From assembly GCF_963678635.1 (NCBI RefSeq), contig NC_087065.1, forward strand, positions 10,377,579 through 10,441,578: a DNA stretch of 64,000 bases, read 5' to 3'. Position numbers and translations under genes: made by a program. Source of the DNA: Symsagittifera roscoffensis (lineage: Eukaryota; Xenacoelomorpha; Acoela; Convolutidae). The notes beneath the pieces are model-generated. The model was not told the origin of the DNA and did not search any database. It was given only the letters and a program-made list of their open reading frames with translations. Positions 13,301 to 24,911 of the stretch are shown here, piece after piece (within the stretch, counting starts at the first letter, position 1; each line of letters opens with the position of its first letter).

Positions 13301-13917
13301 GGGGAGTGTCTACTCTTCAGGACTTCAATGCCGACACATTCCCTGCCTGGCAGCCCCAGAGCATGATCAGCATGCTTAAGAGGCCGGACGAAGCGGCAGC
13401 TGATTTGCTACAGGTTGTTATAATAAAAATAGACAGGAGGCGTTATATAATGCATAAGAAAAGCTAAACTCACTTGAATTTATATTTTCTTCCTTTCGAC
13501 TTGATTATCATACAGCTCCTAAAACTAAGACCATATTTTCACGGGGAAGGCACCAGCAAACGAGGTGATTAGTTCTAGTTTAAAAACGGGTGTTGCGCTT
13601 CAGGAAAAGTTGTGCATATTTTAGCTGATAAGAGTTGTCTCGTGTAACGATTAGGCAATTTTACCTGTTGAATTCTCAGCATCATGTAACGACTAGGTAA
13701 TTTTACTGTTTGATTTAAGCTTCTGATGACTTACGACCCTGCGCGTCGAGTCACAGCCAAAGCCGCTCTGCACCATAAATACTTTGATGATCTGGATCGA
13801 ACTGTGCACCCACTGGACCAGTTGACCCACTTTCCACTCACGGGAACCCCAGCACCCAGTCGACCTGACGCGACCCCGAGCAACCCGCTGCAGACATCTG
13901 TGCAGCAGAACGCCTGA
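4396..13917 (+). CDS. CDK1: Cyclin-dependent kinase, CDK1/CDK2 type (PSTAIRE)
   Basis: Serine/threonine kinase that partners with cyclins to drive cell-cycle transitions. Six exons with consistent phases: 4396-4462, 8744-8900, 11670-11793, 12030-12250, 13155-13413 and 13720-13917, giving 341 aa. Visible landmarks are the glycine loop GEGTYGVV at 21-28 with the inhibitory T24/Y25 pair, the catalytic lysine in VALKK (K43), PSTAIRE at 55-61, HRDLKPQN at 136-143, DFG at 156-158, and the activation-loop threonine T171 in YTHEVVT. The family is usually about 300 aa. Here there are about 10 extra N-terminal residues and a 38-residue Pro/Ser/Thr-rich tail after position 303, with two TP sites (T319, T328). 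Diagnostic positions are mixed. DSRL, KSYxYQI, the LQD motif and TYDPARR resemble CDK1. VALKK, KLLDVI, WYRAPE and LLGCK resemble CDK2. The symbol is therefore tentative while the family is certain. Intron 1 is 4.3 kb and carries dispersed repeats. Confidence 0.93.
5579..5812 (-). repeat. Dispersed hairpin repeat (CGAAGCCCTG family) in CDK intron 1
   Basis: Inverse orientation relative to the copies at 31.1 kb and 36-37.7 kb. It contains the family's blocks in order: TTCACCTGTGATCATTTTT, a GGGTTTAAAGATTGCC block, GGGACAATTAACGCGCGAAT, and the terminal GTCGGAACATTCAGGGCTTC hairpin followed by a GAGCAGTCTTGTT end. No coding capacity. Confidence 0.7.
9215..9277 (+). repeat. tRNA-like (SINE head-like) sequence in CDK intron 2
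   Basis: TGGCCTACAGG (about 9219) resembles a Pol III A box. GGCTTGAGTCT (about 9262) resembles the B box GGTTCGANTCC. A TTTTTT run follows immediately, as in a Pol III terminator. The acceptor stem is not convincing, so this is more likely a tRNA-derived SINE relic than a functional tRNA. Confidence 0.35.
9984..10076 (+). pseudogene. tRNA-Met(CAT)-like pseudogene or SINE
   Basis: The stretch from 10005 reads TGGCTGAGTAGTTAGTGC, then an anticodon-arm-like TGAGACTCATAATCTCC with a CAT anticodon, then AGGTCG. This order and wording closely resemble animal elongator tRNA-Met. The T arm is degraded (GGTCGTAGATTGG in place of GGTTCGATCC) and no paired acceptor ends are seen. A second A-box-like TGCCTGAGTGG precedes it at 9984. 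Probably a decayed tRNA or tRNA-derived SINE in CDK intron 2. Confidence 0.5.
12356..12412. repeat. Small perfect-stem hairpin in CDK intron 4
   Basis: ACCAAGT-CAACAATCTCC at about 12357 is matched in reverse complement by GGGAGATTGTT-CACTTGGT at about 12392-12410, with a loop of roughly 15 bases. Probably a miniature inverted-repeat relic; no gene nearby other than the host intron. Confidence 0.6.
12650..12679 (-). repeat. Dispersed GTGC-loop-GCAC hairpin repeat, inverted copy
   Basis: CCGGTTGTGCAAGGAGCACA followed by GAATGTTC is the reverse complement of the motif also seen at 20354, 26295, 34035 and 38474 (consensus GTCGGAACAATCTGTGCTAC then TTGCACAGCAACCGGT). Confidence 0.6.
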
Positions 13918-14029
13918 AGAGATTGTTTGTTCATGATGATATTCAACTTTGAAACTGAACTGACTGATCTAATTGTTTTTGAATTGACTCACGCAGTTTG
14001 AGGCTTTGAAGGAGTAGATTAAAATGTGC

Positions 14030-14035
14030 AATAAA
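14030..14035 (+). terminator. Polyadenylation signal of the CDK gene
   Basis: AATAAA lies 113 bp after the kinase stop codon, in GTGCAATAAAGTG. A second AATAAA (GAATAAATATT) follows about 105 bp later. Either would give an ordinary short 3' UTR. Confidence 0.6.
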
Positions 14036-14639
14036 GTGTTGAGTTGAGTGTTTGGTGTTGAAAATAGAATTCCGTTCTGATTAGGTTTTAAATTGTGATT
14101 TTGTGTTAATACTGATGTGAATCGTGGAAACTAATATGAATAAATATTTTAAAACTAATTTTATACCCAAACACGATATTTATTCAATATTTTCATGCTT
14201 GCGATAAGCAAGCGTTATCAAACTGGAATATAGGCTTTTTTCTGATTAACAAATAGTTTAACAAAATCAGTTGAATCATTTCTGCAGCACTCAATTCTGT
14301 GGCAACCAAAAATGCTCAATTTCTTGAAAATTCAAATTTAACTACTAGCTGAGTACTGGTTACTACATGGTAGCTTCAGGGGGACTATTAAGTTTTTTAC
14401 ATTAAGTTGTTTTTCGGCTTAACTGGTGTCTGCTCAAAGATTGTCGGACTTGTTTCCGTTTCGTAGCTTTTTTCCAGTATCTAATTTGAATTTCGAATGT
14501 CTTGCGTGGTATGTTTGCCTAAAAATCTTGTTTGATAAAAACAGGTATTATGAAAGTGTTTTTTTTGACGATTTGAAAAAACTTAATACTTTCAAAAAAA
14601 TGATTTTTTTCCCAAAAACCTGAATTTCAAATAAGGGAA

Positions 14640-17533
14640 ATACATAGAAAGACCGTCTACATTTTTGTGTGCCTGCATACTCCCCTTGTCTCTTTTTGCT
14701 CTCCAATTTTGTCTAACAGCCTTCGAAAACGTCTGTATGGGAATGATTTGACCGATTTTTTTTTCGTTTTCTCAAAATCTAATCTACTAAATCTAATATT
14801 TGGGTTTCAATGAATAGAAAAGAGTTGAAAAACTACCCTCAAAAAGCGGTTTTGCCCAATTTTTTAACTCAAAATTATGGCCATCGGATGAAACAAGTTT
14901 CTAATTTTTTTGACTGTTTTCTAAAACTTTTTCACATTTTGCTTATAAACTAACCACCCAAACCTGAAGGTGTGGTTTCAATGGAGATAACGGGTAGTGA
15001 GAAGCTCCCCTGCATTAGCAGTGCCACTCACAATTTTTTTTACAAAAAGTTATCTTCCTCGGATAAGTCATGTTTTTGGTTTTTGTAGCGTTTTTTTTTT
15101 CTTTTCAAAATTTGGTTTCATTTAAAAAATACCCTTCTTAATCAGAAGTTTACTGTTCAATCCCAAGAACATGTTGTTGGAAGCTCCTTTGCGTATGCTG
15201 GAATTTTTTTGACTGTTCCTGAGAACTACGCGGCCAAACCTAGGTTTTTGGGTTCAATTGAAATAATATTAAATAATATTTTAGTTCTCGGAAATGTCAA
15301 CTTTGATTTGTTGACCGATTTTTGGTCTTTTCTCGATAACTATCCTGCCAAAACTGATATCATAGGTCTAACCCACCCAACAGTTTGTTTGAAGCTTAAC
15401 TTAATAATTTGCTACGCCATTTTCTGCTGCAGAAAACTTATGGCTTTTAAACAAGTAAAAGTTCTGGAAATTGGACCGTTTTCTGGAATTTTTTTTCTAC
15501 TAGACTCGAAAATTACGTGCCAATTCTCAGGTTAAGTGTTCAATCAAGTGAGAGAAACAGTTTTAAGAAATTTCCCTATTCTACTGTTTACAACCTGCAT
15601 TTATTGGAATAAATTACTTTTTTTTTTGAAAATAAGTTTTTCATCTCGCATCAGTACAACAAATTCAAAAATATTAAATTTTTTCCTGCAGCTTTAGCTG
15701 AGACGTAGGTGTCTTTTGTCGAGACATACGAAAATTTTGATTCTCCTAGATTTTTTTCAACATTTGTTAATTTTTTCCTTTTTGTATAATTGTGTTGTAT
15801 CGCAAGTAGTGCGAAACGCCGCGTCGCCTCAGTGTAAAACTTCTTTTAGAATTGATCTCAGTTATTCTGCACTCTTTTTTAGCGAAAGTTCTGAAACCAT
15901 TTAACTAAGGACTGAAGCAACGAATTAATTGCTTGATTCTTTGCCAACAAGCGCTGTTTTGCACTTTAATAAAAAAATTGGGTCATTTAGTGTCAATGAA
16001 CAAAAAGATAACTCATTTCGATCCTGTGGTTTTGTTTTCAAAAAGTTTTCTCGCTTAAATTTAGGTTTCGAGGTTTCATTTTTCTTTTGGTTTTTTAATA
16101 TCAATTCAAAATAATTTGCTGATATGCTCCTCTAAAAGAAACCAAAATATGCTCTACATTTACAACAATACAAAATCAGCGAAGAAAAGTCATTGTCTCC
16201 TAGCTTTGAAAGTGGAGTTAAGTTTTCAGATTTGCAGCGGAATTAAAGTGTTTTTTGCTGATCAGAATTTTTGATTTCGGTTGGTTTTAGTATGAAATTT
16301 ATATCGAAAAATATTTTGTAAATTGAAAAACTATTTTAGCCGGACTAATTTTCTTTAGATGTTTACACAAGCGAAGCCTAGTGCATTATTACGAAAAACT
16401 TTGTAAACCAAAGTCGCAAATATAAGACCTCAATCGGTGGCTTTTTGGTATATTTTAATTTAATCATATCTAAGCTTAATTAACAATGACCAATTTACAG
16501 GCCTGTTTTGCTGCTCTTTTTAGCTAGTGTTAGGTACTGTTTGAAAAAAAACATGTATCATGAAAATGTATAGGATTTGTTAATTTTCGTTTTTTTTTTG
16601 CGACGCTTTCAAAAAGTTTTGCACTTTTCTCAAAAACTACGGTACTGATTTTCAAAACAATGGTACCAAAAAGAAACTGGCTTATAAAATTTTTTGTGCT
16701 TCCACGTGCTTTCAAACTTTGCTAGTCTCTTTTCATTCTACCTCTCGTTCTACGGCCTTCGAGAATTTCAGCAGGGGGATTTTTGGCCTATTTGTTTTGA
16801 TTTTTTTTCATTTTCTCAAATATTAAATGCACAATCCTGAGATGAAGTTTTCAATCACAAAAGGAATTTGTAAGGATCTCTTCTTCTCAAGCGGATATTC
16901 CCTGAAATCGGCAAAAAAAGATTTGGTCTCAAATAATCCCTTTTTTTCTGCATTTTGGTCAATTCAAAAACTTCCTAATTTTTCTCAAAACTACGCTGCC
17001 AATCGGAGATTAAAGGTTTGCTTAACCAAAACAGAAAAATCAATTCTGCGAATCTTACCTACGCATGCGGCTATGCCCTGCGTTTTGATACGAAATATGG
17101 CCTTAGCAGTTTTCGAAATTTATCCCCGTTTTTGTAAAATTATTCTTTTTTTTTCAAAAACGACATGGCCAAAAGTTTTTTGCGACTGAAAACGAGGAAA
17201 TCGTTTTGAAGAAAACAACAACCCTTTTTTCGAAACCTACATATTTAAACTTATGCAAAAAGTTAGTTGTAAGGATAGGAAAGTAGAAAAAATGAAAAGT
17301 GTGTGCTTGGAAAGTGTTTTTGTTTGGGAAATGAAATATTCTGGTCTTGGGATCAAAAATTTGAATGAAAAAACTTGAAAACTTAACCAACCGTACGTAG
17401 ATTTAGCACGCACATTAATCAACGGTGCGCAAACTTCAAACGCTTAATAAAAATGGCAACCAAAAGTTTCAAAATAAAAAAAATGCCTACTAACCAATGA
17501 TTTATCTAATGAATCACTCAAGTTTATCCCGCG
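14640..17533. repeat. Degenerate repeated intergenic DNA downstream of the CDK gene
   Basis: No gene is seen. A loose motif recurs many times: a TTTCTCAAAA run, then AACTACGCGGCCAAACC-like sequence, then GGTTTTGGGTTCAATG. Recognisable occurrences begin near 14945, 15222, 15336, 16632, 16985 and 17156. CCTTCGAAAACG/CCTTCGAGAATTTC blocks occur near 14721 and 16755. Open frames up to 120 codons arise from the repeats and carry no domain. Confidence 0.5.
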
Positions 17534-17638
17534 ACCTTCAAGGATACCTTTTATCGAATTCTAGGATCAAGTTTGTTTTACTCAGCTTTGTCTTTTGTTT
17601 CTGTTGTTTCGATTGGTTTCGTTGACTCAGACTGTTAG

Positions 17639-18970
17639 TCACTCAGTTTTGAAATGATAACTTCCGAAATCCTTCAGTCCAAACTGATAAGAGAGCTCCT
17701 TGGGGACAATCAGTGGCTGCAAATTTACCTAGAGAAAAGGGAAAACTTCCAAGTTCAAACAAACATATTCAGTTGATTAAAACTTCATATTTATTTTGTT
17801 TACACTTGCTCTCTTCATTGTTAATCTGAATTTCAGTAAAAACTTGCGAGATCTAGAAAAGAAAATTAAAAGTTTTTGAATTAAAGACTTGATAGCCAAA
17901 TTGAGCGACAATTTCTCAATCAAGTCAAGATGCAACATTCAAAAAACGTTAAATCGTTTTTTTTCTTTAGGTTGTGGAATAATTTTTACTAATGTTTGAG
18001 CTTATGTGTCCAAAAAAAACTGCATTGTCGTTCGCTACTTCAACACCAAAATTTTTTACCTAGGCCTTATTCACTTTTCTCTGCAGCGCAGTTGAATATT
18101 TTCTGCGGATTCCGATTTTGGCATAAAATAAAGATGATTTTAAGAATGAAGAGATTTTAAGGATGTTCACGTGGTACCTGCAGAACCCTGTCGACTTTGG
18201 AGTGTGCCCGGAAGAACTCGTCCATTACCCCCATGCCGAACAACTCCGGACTGCCGTAGACGAGTTCGGCCAAGTTCACTGTGATCATGTTGAGGAAGTC
18301 CTGCTGGTGGGTGTCCTCTATCTTCGCATACGTCTTCACAGACCAGCCGAACCTCAAATTGGCAGCAAAGGTGATTGATTTAGCATAAAAACAAACCAGC
18401 ACAACCATCTTAAAAAATTTAACCTTGAATGAGCAAAAAGAATATCAAAATATCAATTTTTATTTTCATTTTTGTTTGTCAATAGTGGCAAATTATCTAG
18501 AGAGATGTATAAAATCTTATTGGAAATCAACTTCCGAAACATCCTCTTTCAATGGTTTCAATTTCCAAATGAGAATATATATTTTTTTGAATACAAGTTT
18601 ATTTCACTAGGAGAACCAGAAACTCTTACTTTTTGCTTGATTTATTTCGAACAAGGTACCTAAATTCTCTGTTTTGAACTTAAAAAGCGACCTTGTAGAT
18701 GTATACTAACCGCTTTGTTTTGCATCCTTTTCCAATGCATTTGGTTACATTAAGCGCAGTTGAAAAGATGATTTCATCCGTTTTTTCCTTGTGAAGAAAG
18801 TCTAAACTGGGAATATACAACTGAGATCGCATCACTTTTCCGTCCATGTCGAATAAAAGGAATTGTTGGATTAGATCTCTCTCATTGGTTGATTTGTAAG
18901 ATCCTTGGGTGGACCTGAAGTCTACAGTTTTGAAGGTAAGGCAGGCCGAAAGAACGAGAAGCAATCGCAT
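17639..18970 (-). CDS. Small secreted protein, copy 1 (170 aa, unrecognised)
   Basis: Three exons in transcript order: 18711-18970, 18178-18352 and 17639-17716. Phases (2, then 0) and frame agree throughout; donors GCG|GTTAGT and CAG|GTACCA, acceptors TTTGAG and TTTGCAG. The product begins MRLLLVLSACLTF, a short signal-peptide-like start, and has no membrane segment after it. Residues 30-87 include two cysteines (78, 83) and end in KTKR at 84-87, a possible furin-type cleavage site. The second half is acidic and hydrophobic (MITVNLAELVYGSPELFGMG) and ends SYHFKTE. I recognise no family. A processed prohormone or secreted factor is a guess based only on the KTKR site. The coding sequence is identical to copy 2 at 23581-24911. 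An alternative reading starts at the in-frame ATG at 18408, but the spliced model explains more. Confidence 0.6.
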
Positions 18971-21900
18971 TGTGTCTTACTTTTTTCTTCGCTGAAAGTT
19001 TTCAATCCCTGGGTTTCTAGCATGAGTAGTTTGCAAATTAGTTTTGTATGTTGCCAGTTTGGTACGCAAATGCTTGCTACTTTTTTGTACAGTTTTTGCT
19101 GAAAAAAAATTTTTGAACTTTTTTTCCTAAGAATAAATTGACTTCATCAGCATATTTCTGTTATCTTTGATTTTCAGGTTTTAGTTCTTCTTTTTACTGT
19201 TATTTGTTAATACTTTGACAAATTAATGCTCGAGGAAACTATTGCTCTGTGACTTATCTCAAATGATGCTTTGATGCATCTGAGCACCCTGAACATATAT
19301 TTTGTACTTTGAGCATTTTTTATACGGACAAAATTACCAAAACATGGAAAGATCAAGCGCGTTTTTCTCGAATTGGGCAAACCTTAATGAAAAAGAGATA
19401 AAAGCAGAATTTGCTCTGATTGTTACAAGAGTCAGTAAGATAGTGCAATTTTTTCCCAGTAATCGGACTAAAACTTGGGTCAAAGACCAAATTCGGTCAA
19501 TTAATGTTTGCCTCTTTTTGTCATAAAAGAATTACGCATAACTTACGTAATAAATTGTTGAGGAAATTATTTTAAAATGAGCTTCATATGAAGTCCATAC
19601 AAGTTAATAAAAATATTAGCCTCCGAATTTTTGCAAATTTATTTTTGTTTAATGTTGTGTTATTGAGCATATTAATTTTGGTAATTCCTTGCACCTGTTG
19701 TTCTTTTTTTCTTTTTTAATGACATACCAATTACAGTTTTAACCAACGCGATTGAGGTTTCCAACTTTGTAAGTTTTTTCCGGATGGTTTAGATCGGCAC
19801 TGCAAACATCTACTTGTTGTTCCGACCATTGGAAATGGGGAGGAACTTTAAACTCGGGTGTGTTTTATTTTTTATTTTAGTTTTCCACGCAAAATCAGAT
19901 ACCACAAATAAGCATCGGACTTTGTTGAGTGAATATCAGTCGTATTTCGAACGACATTCGAACGGGAAAAAATTCTCAGTATCGAAAAAAATGATTTGAA
20001 ATTTTTTGGTTTTTCATTTTATTTTGACCAAATAAAATAATGATAACTTGTCACGTTGGTCATTCAGGCTTAACAAAAACTTTTTTTCAGTCAAAAATTA
20101 GTTTTGAAAGCTATTTTTGCCACTTTCCTGGCAAAAAAAAATGTTTTTAAAAAATTAAAATTTACAATTTTGTTGAATGTTTTTCAATTTTTCGTTTCTT
20201 ATTCTTGTTTGAAGACAACTGCTGTCGAGTAAGCTTAATTTGTAAAATTCTTACGCTCGTGTATAGTTTTCTTATCACACCACGTACAAAAAAAAGACTC
20301 TGATTGATGGAGCTCAATAATTTGAAGAATTTCTTGTAGTTTTTATGAAAATTGTCGGAACAATCTGTGCTACTTGCACAGCAACCGGTTATTTTTGTTA
20401 ATAAGCGCAAAATTTTAGGCTGCATCCAACTACTTTTTGCCTAATTATGAGCGCGCTTAAGTGAGACCTAAGCATTAGTTGCAAGACCAACTGTGATCTG
20501 TTCGGTAGACTTTAAAAAGCTTAATTTTTCGGTCGAATTTTGTTTTAACAAGATTTTCAAAATGTCAGAAATTGTACGGCAAAGTAAGCCGTTGTTTGCA
20601 AAAGCATGCACTAGTTTAGTTGCAAGTTAATGTATGCTTTGCTGGCTTCGCTCAAATTTTGATTAGTTGAAACTTGAATGCATTGGTATATAGATGAATG
20701 TGTGCATTTCCAGTCATAGCAAAGTGTGCTTTTACAAAGACGGAGAACATTCATTTATTTCAAAGCAAAAATCAGTTTAAAATAGCTTGTTCAGCAATTT
20801 TCATTTATTTTTTTCTCCAACGATGTTGATTTCATCATAACTATTTCGATCTAACGAAAATCATTTTCGTCTATAATTTTTATCTTTTTATAGAGCTGCC
20901 GACAAAATTAGGATAATCTCGTCTATAACAAAAAGTTTAAAAGTTTATGAATTTTTCATTGCAATAAAACGCATTTCAAACACTTGAACATTTTTTGAAG
21001 CCCTTTCAGGCATAATGCAAAGTGCTATGTTAAATGTCGGAACAATTTAGCCGACCTTGAGCTAGCTCTAGTTTTATTAGATTTTGTGTGTTACATTTCG
21101 CTTCGCTTTTGTCATGGTTCTTTTTTGTCAATTTTTATTTTACAGTTAAAAGTTATTTTAAATGAAAACTTTCAAGAAAAAAATATCCCGACCCATAAAA
21201 CGTCTGCGTGATTGCAAAAACGAGTCCAACTTTTTCATGTAGCTTAGTTAAGGGTATTGATTAAAAGATTTTATTGAAAACAATATAAGAAATGACGAAA
21301 CATCAGATTTGATATATCTTTCATCAGTTCTCTCTATTGCAATAAGGGGCAAAGTCGCGATATGTTTGCATATGCTGAATCGTTTAATTTTTTTAATTTT
21401 CCGGTTTGATTTCATTGTTAATAGCCGTAGGTGTGTGCATTAGAGAGACAGAGAAGAGTTAGTTGAAAAAACCGAAAACAATTTCTCTTCAGGTTGTGTT
21501 GTATTTTTAGCAAATATGTCGATTACCGAGTTTAATTGCGAAATAAAGTAATGTGCCTGTGTGGTATTTTGAATGGTTTGTATAAGAAAAATTTTGTTTT
21601 TTCACGGTTGTAACTATCTGCAACTGCTGGTTTTGTTGCTCAGTGTTTAGTGAGCAAGCAAAAAAGAGCGCTTTGATTCATTGTTGCAAATTTGTTGTTC
21701 CTGAATTTTAAGATATTTATGATTATTTATGGTTTTTATTGTGAATGTTGTTATTGTGTTATGCTAGGGTGTTCTATTGTGCTTTATTATCTTGCTTATG
21801 TAGTAGAATCAGAAATTTCAAAATGAATTGAGGCAAAACTTTTGTTCTTGTTATCAGGATACGAGAGGATTTTCTATTTACATAGCTTGTGAATGATAAA

Positions 21901-23115
21901 ATGAAGAACAAAATGAAAAAAAAAACATTTTTTTTCCAATCATTTATTTCCAGTTTTCTTACCAAAGCTTTTTAAATAACCAATCAAGTGCAGTCGGAAC
22001 AGTTAAGGATTCGCTTTGATACAAGAGCAGTCTTGTATGTTGATTAAGTGGTGTTAAAACGAGATGCAGCACTTGATCTAGCTAATTTGCTATATGCTTG
22101 TTTCTACAAGCGAGGCTTAGTTTTCGTTTCTAATCCAAGCAGCAAGTGTTGCCGCTAGTTTTGGTAGTTTTTTGGTAGCTGGTAGCATTGGCAATTTAAC
22201 AGCATGTGTTTTGAATTTTGATTACCCATAAGTAAACACAGTTGTTGCTTTTTCATTTCATCAACTGAACCAAAGACTACAATTTGTTTCCTACAACAGC
22301 ATAAAATTAATTATTACGATTTCAGATTTGTGTAAATCAAAGTATTTCACATGATTTTCAAAATGCATATTCATCATTCACGGTTTATAAATTCCGTTTT
22401 GTTAAATGCAAAGTGGATTTTAGTTTAATTACATTCCAGGTGATCTCATGCTAAATTTTTATCAACAAAAATTATATTTAGCGACAAATTTCTGCTTCAA
22501 TGCATTATAAAGCTACCTTTTGTCGGTTTTCTGCTTACTTTTGCTGCCCTACGGTGTCAAAATGTTACTGCTTTTTTGCTGCAGTGTCGTGTTTAGGAGG
22601 CCTACGATCAATTTTGACAGCCTTTTTTTTACCCTCTCTCATTAAAAAAATTTTTATGAATCTCTTGTTGGCTGAAAGACCATAAAATTTTTTGTAGAGC
22701 ACCTTGAGCGTCATTTCATTGTTCTAAAATAAACTGATCATTTTGTTGCACGTATGTTCAAAAGTTTTGAAATACTTCTTTACATAAAATTAGCTAATTA
22801 CATCCGTGCTGCCTAAAAAATTGTATTAGCAACTATATTCTTGGAAAAGGCATTATTCAATTGTTAGTCTCTTTGTTCAGTAGCTCAATCATTTTTGGAA
22901 AAAAGTTACACATTGCAATATAACTTAATTTATAGTTCGGTGGGGCTTATTTGCTGTTAACGATATTTTGGAAAGTTGAAGATTAATTATCTAGCCCATT
23001 TTCACACGTTGAAAAATTATAATGTTTGGCTGCGCAACTTCTCTGATACCGCCTACAAATTTCGATCGAGTATAAAATATATTCGGAACTCAGTTCAAGT
23101 CCAAAATATATCTGC
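18971..23115. other. Non-coding part of duplication unit 1
   Basis: AT-rich, with no exon I can support. Short frames (61-87 codons at 19302, 19814, 20162, 22500 and 22976) recur in unit 2 only because the DNA is duplicated, and they lack domains. It contains one GTGC hairpin repeat (20354-20390) and a fragment of the CGAAGCCCTG family near 21992-22040. Confidence 0.55.
20354..20390 (+). repeat. Dispersed GTGC-loop-GCAC hairpin repeat
   Basis: GTCGGAACAATCTGTGCTAC then TTGCACAGCAACCGGTT; CTGTGC and GCACAG form a stem around TACTT. The duplicate is at 26295-26331, with diverged copies at 34035, 38474 and (inverted) 12650. Confidence 0.65.
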
Positions 23116-23261
23116 TCAGCGTGGTTGTCTCTCTGTCGATACTGTTTCTTCTGCCATGTGCTGTCGTCTTTCTATGTCATACGCACTCTGAGTCAGTGCC
23201 TGTCGCATGTTGAGTCTGTGTGCTGTGATGTAGTGGCTCTTCATGTCCTCCTGAGACAAAC
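23116..23261 (-). pseudogene. Orphan duplicate of the terminal exon of the three-finger gene
   Basis: Base-for-base identical to exon 12 of the gene at 29056-42112, including its TTTGTTCAG acceptor and TGA. It encodes GLSQEDMKSHYITAHRLN and the following tail, that is the His-His half of finger 3. It lies beyond one copy of the secreted-protein gene and has no matching upstream exon of its own. The nearest donor is exon 11 at 29724, over 6.4 kb upstream in transcript order. It might serve as an alternative last exon, but the protein would be unchanged. Most simply it is a by-product of the segmental duplication. Confidence 0.75.
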
Positions 23262-23580
23262 CTGAACAAACAAAAAAGATTTCAGGTCTTGCTTATATTT
23301 CACGATTTTCATTTCATTTTCATACGTGGCTAATTATAAATGATAATCTCGCGAGGAATTGAGGATTTCTGCAAGGGACTGAAGAAAAAACATATATCAA
23401 GAATTTGGTCGACTTTAGAGGTTTTGTAGAGCTGATCCATTTGCATCAAAAATTTTCAATTTCCCAAGAAAAGATACCTTCAAGGATACCTTTTATCGAA
23501 TTCTAGGATCAAGTTTGTTTTACTCAGCTTTGTCTTTTGTTTCTGTTGTTTCGATTGGTTTCGTTGACTCAGACTGTTAG

Positions 23581-24911
23581 TCACTCAGTTTTGAAATGAT
23601 AACTTCCGAAATCCTTCAGTCCAAACTGATAAGAGAGCTCCTTGGGGACAATCAGTGGCTGCAAATTTACCTAGAGAAAAGGGAAAACTTCCAAGTTCAA
23701 ACAAACATATTCAGTTGATTAAAACTTCATATTTATTTTGTTTACACTTGCTCTCTTCATTGTTAATCTGAATTTCAGTAAAAACTTGCGAGATCTAGAA
23801 AAGAAAATTAAAAGTTTTTGAATTAAAGACTTGATAGCCAAATTGAGCGACAATTTCTCAATCAAGTCAAGATGCAACATTCAAAAAACGTTAAATCGTT
23901 TTTTTTCTTTAGGTTGTGGAATAATTTTTACTAATGTTTGAGCTTATGTGTCCAAAAAAAACTGCATTGTCGTTCGCTACTTCAACACCAAAATTTTTTA
24001 CCTAGGCCTTATTCACTTTTCTCTGCAGCGCAGTTGAATATTTTCTGCGGATTCCGATTTTGGCATAAAATAAAGATGATTTTAAGAATGAAGAGATTTT
24101 AAGGATGTTCACGTGGTACCTGCAGAACCCTGTCGACTTTGGAGTGTGCCCGGAAGAACTCGTCCATTACCCCCATGCCGAACAACTCCGGACTGCCGTA
24201 GACGAGTTCGGCCAAGTTCACTGTGATCATGTTGAGGAAGTCCTGCTGGTGGGTGTCCTCTATCTTCGCATACGTCTTCACAGACCAGCCGAACCTCAAA
24301 TTGGCAGCAAAGGTGATTGATTTAGCATAAAAACAAACCAGCACAACCATCTTAAAAAATTTAACCTTGAATGAGCAAAAAGAATATCAAAATATCAATT
24401 TTTATTTTCATTTTTGTTTGTCAATAGTGGCAAATTATCTAGAGAGATGTATAAAATCTTATTGGAAATCAACTTCCGAAACATCCTTTTCAATGGTTTC
24501 AATTTCCAAATGAGAATATATATTTTTTTGAATACAAGTTTATTTCACTAGGAGAACCAGAAAATCTTACTTTTTGCTTGATTTATTTCGAACAAGGTAC
24601 CTAAATTCTCTGTTTTGAACTTAAAAAGCGACCTTGTAGATGTATACTAACCGCTTTGTTTTGCATCCTTTTCCAATGCATTTGGTTACATTAAGCGCAG
24701 TTGAAAAGATGATTTCATCCGTTTTTTCCTTGTGAAGAAAGTCTAAACTGGGAATATACAACTGAGATCGCATCACTTTTCCGTCCATGTCGAATAAAAG
24801 GAATTGTTGGATTAGATCTCTCTCATTGGTTGATTTGTAAGATCCTTGGGTGGACCTGAAGTCTACAGTTTTGAAGGTAAGGCAGGCCGAAAGAACGAGA
24901 AGCAATCGCAT
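23581..24911 (-). CDS. Small secreted protein, copy 2 (170 aa, unrecognised)
   Basis: Exons 24652-24911, 24120-24294 and 23581-23658, with the same splice sites and phases as copy 1. The predicted protein is identical: signal-peptide-like N terminus, cysteines 78 and 83, KTKR at 84-87, C terminus SYHFKTE. The only difference inside the gene is in intron 1, where one base is missing near 24487 and one is substituted near 24564. Its 5' flank up to the neighbouring terminal exon is also duplicated, so both copies should share their promoter. Function unknown. Confidence 0.6.

Larger units (their letters stand above)
17534..23470. repeat. Tandem duplication unit 1 (about 5.94 kb)
   Basis: The segment repeats directly at 23476-29410 with offsets of 5940-5942 bp. 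Only about ten differences were found by eye, including a 1-bp deletion in unit 2 near 24487 and a homopolymer change near 27860. Unit 1 carries one complete secreted-protein gene (17639-18970, minus) and a terminal exon copy (23116-23261, minus). Five extra bases sit at the junction (23471-23475), where AAGATACCTT and CAAGGATACCTT form a short local repeat. Confidence 0.95.

Noticed and set aside
18353-18408. Start of the secreted-protein gene at the ATG at 18408 (MVVLVCFYAK...)
   Set aside because: It gives a passable signal peptide. However, the TTTGAG acceptor at 18353 links in exact phase to the upstream exon, which has its own better signal-like start.
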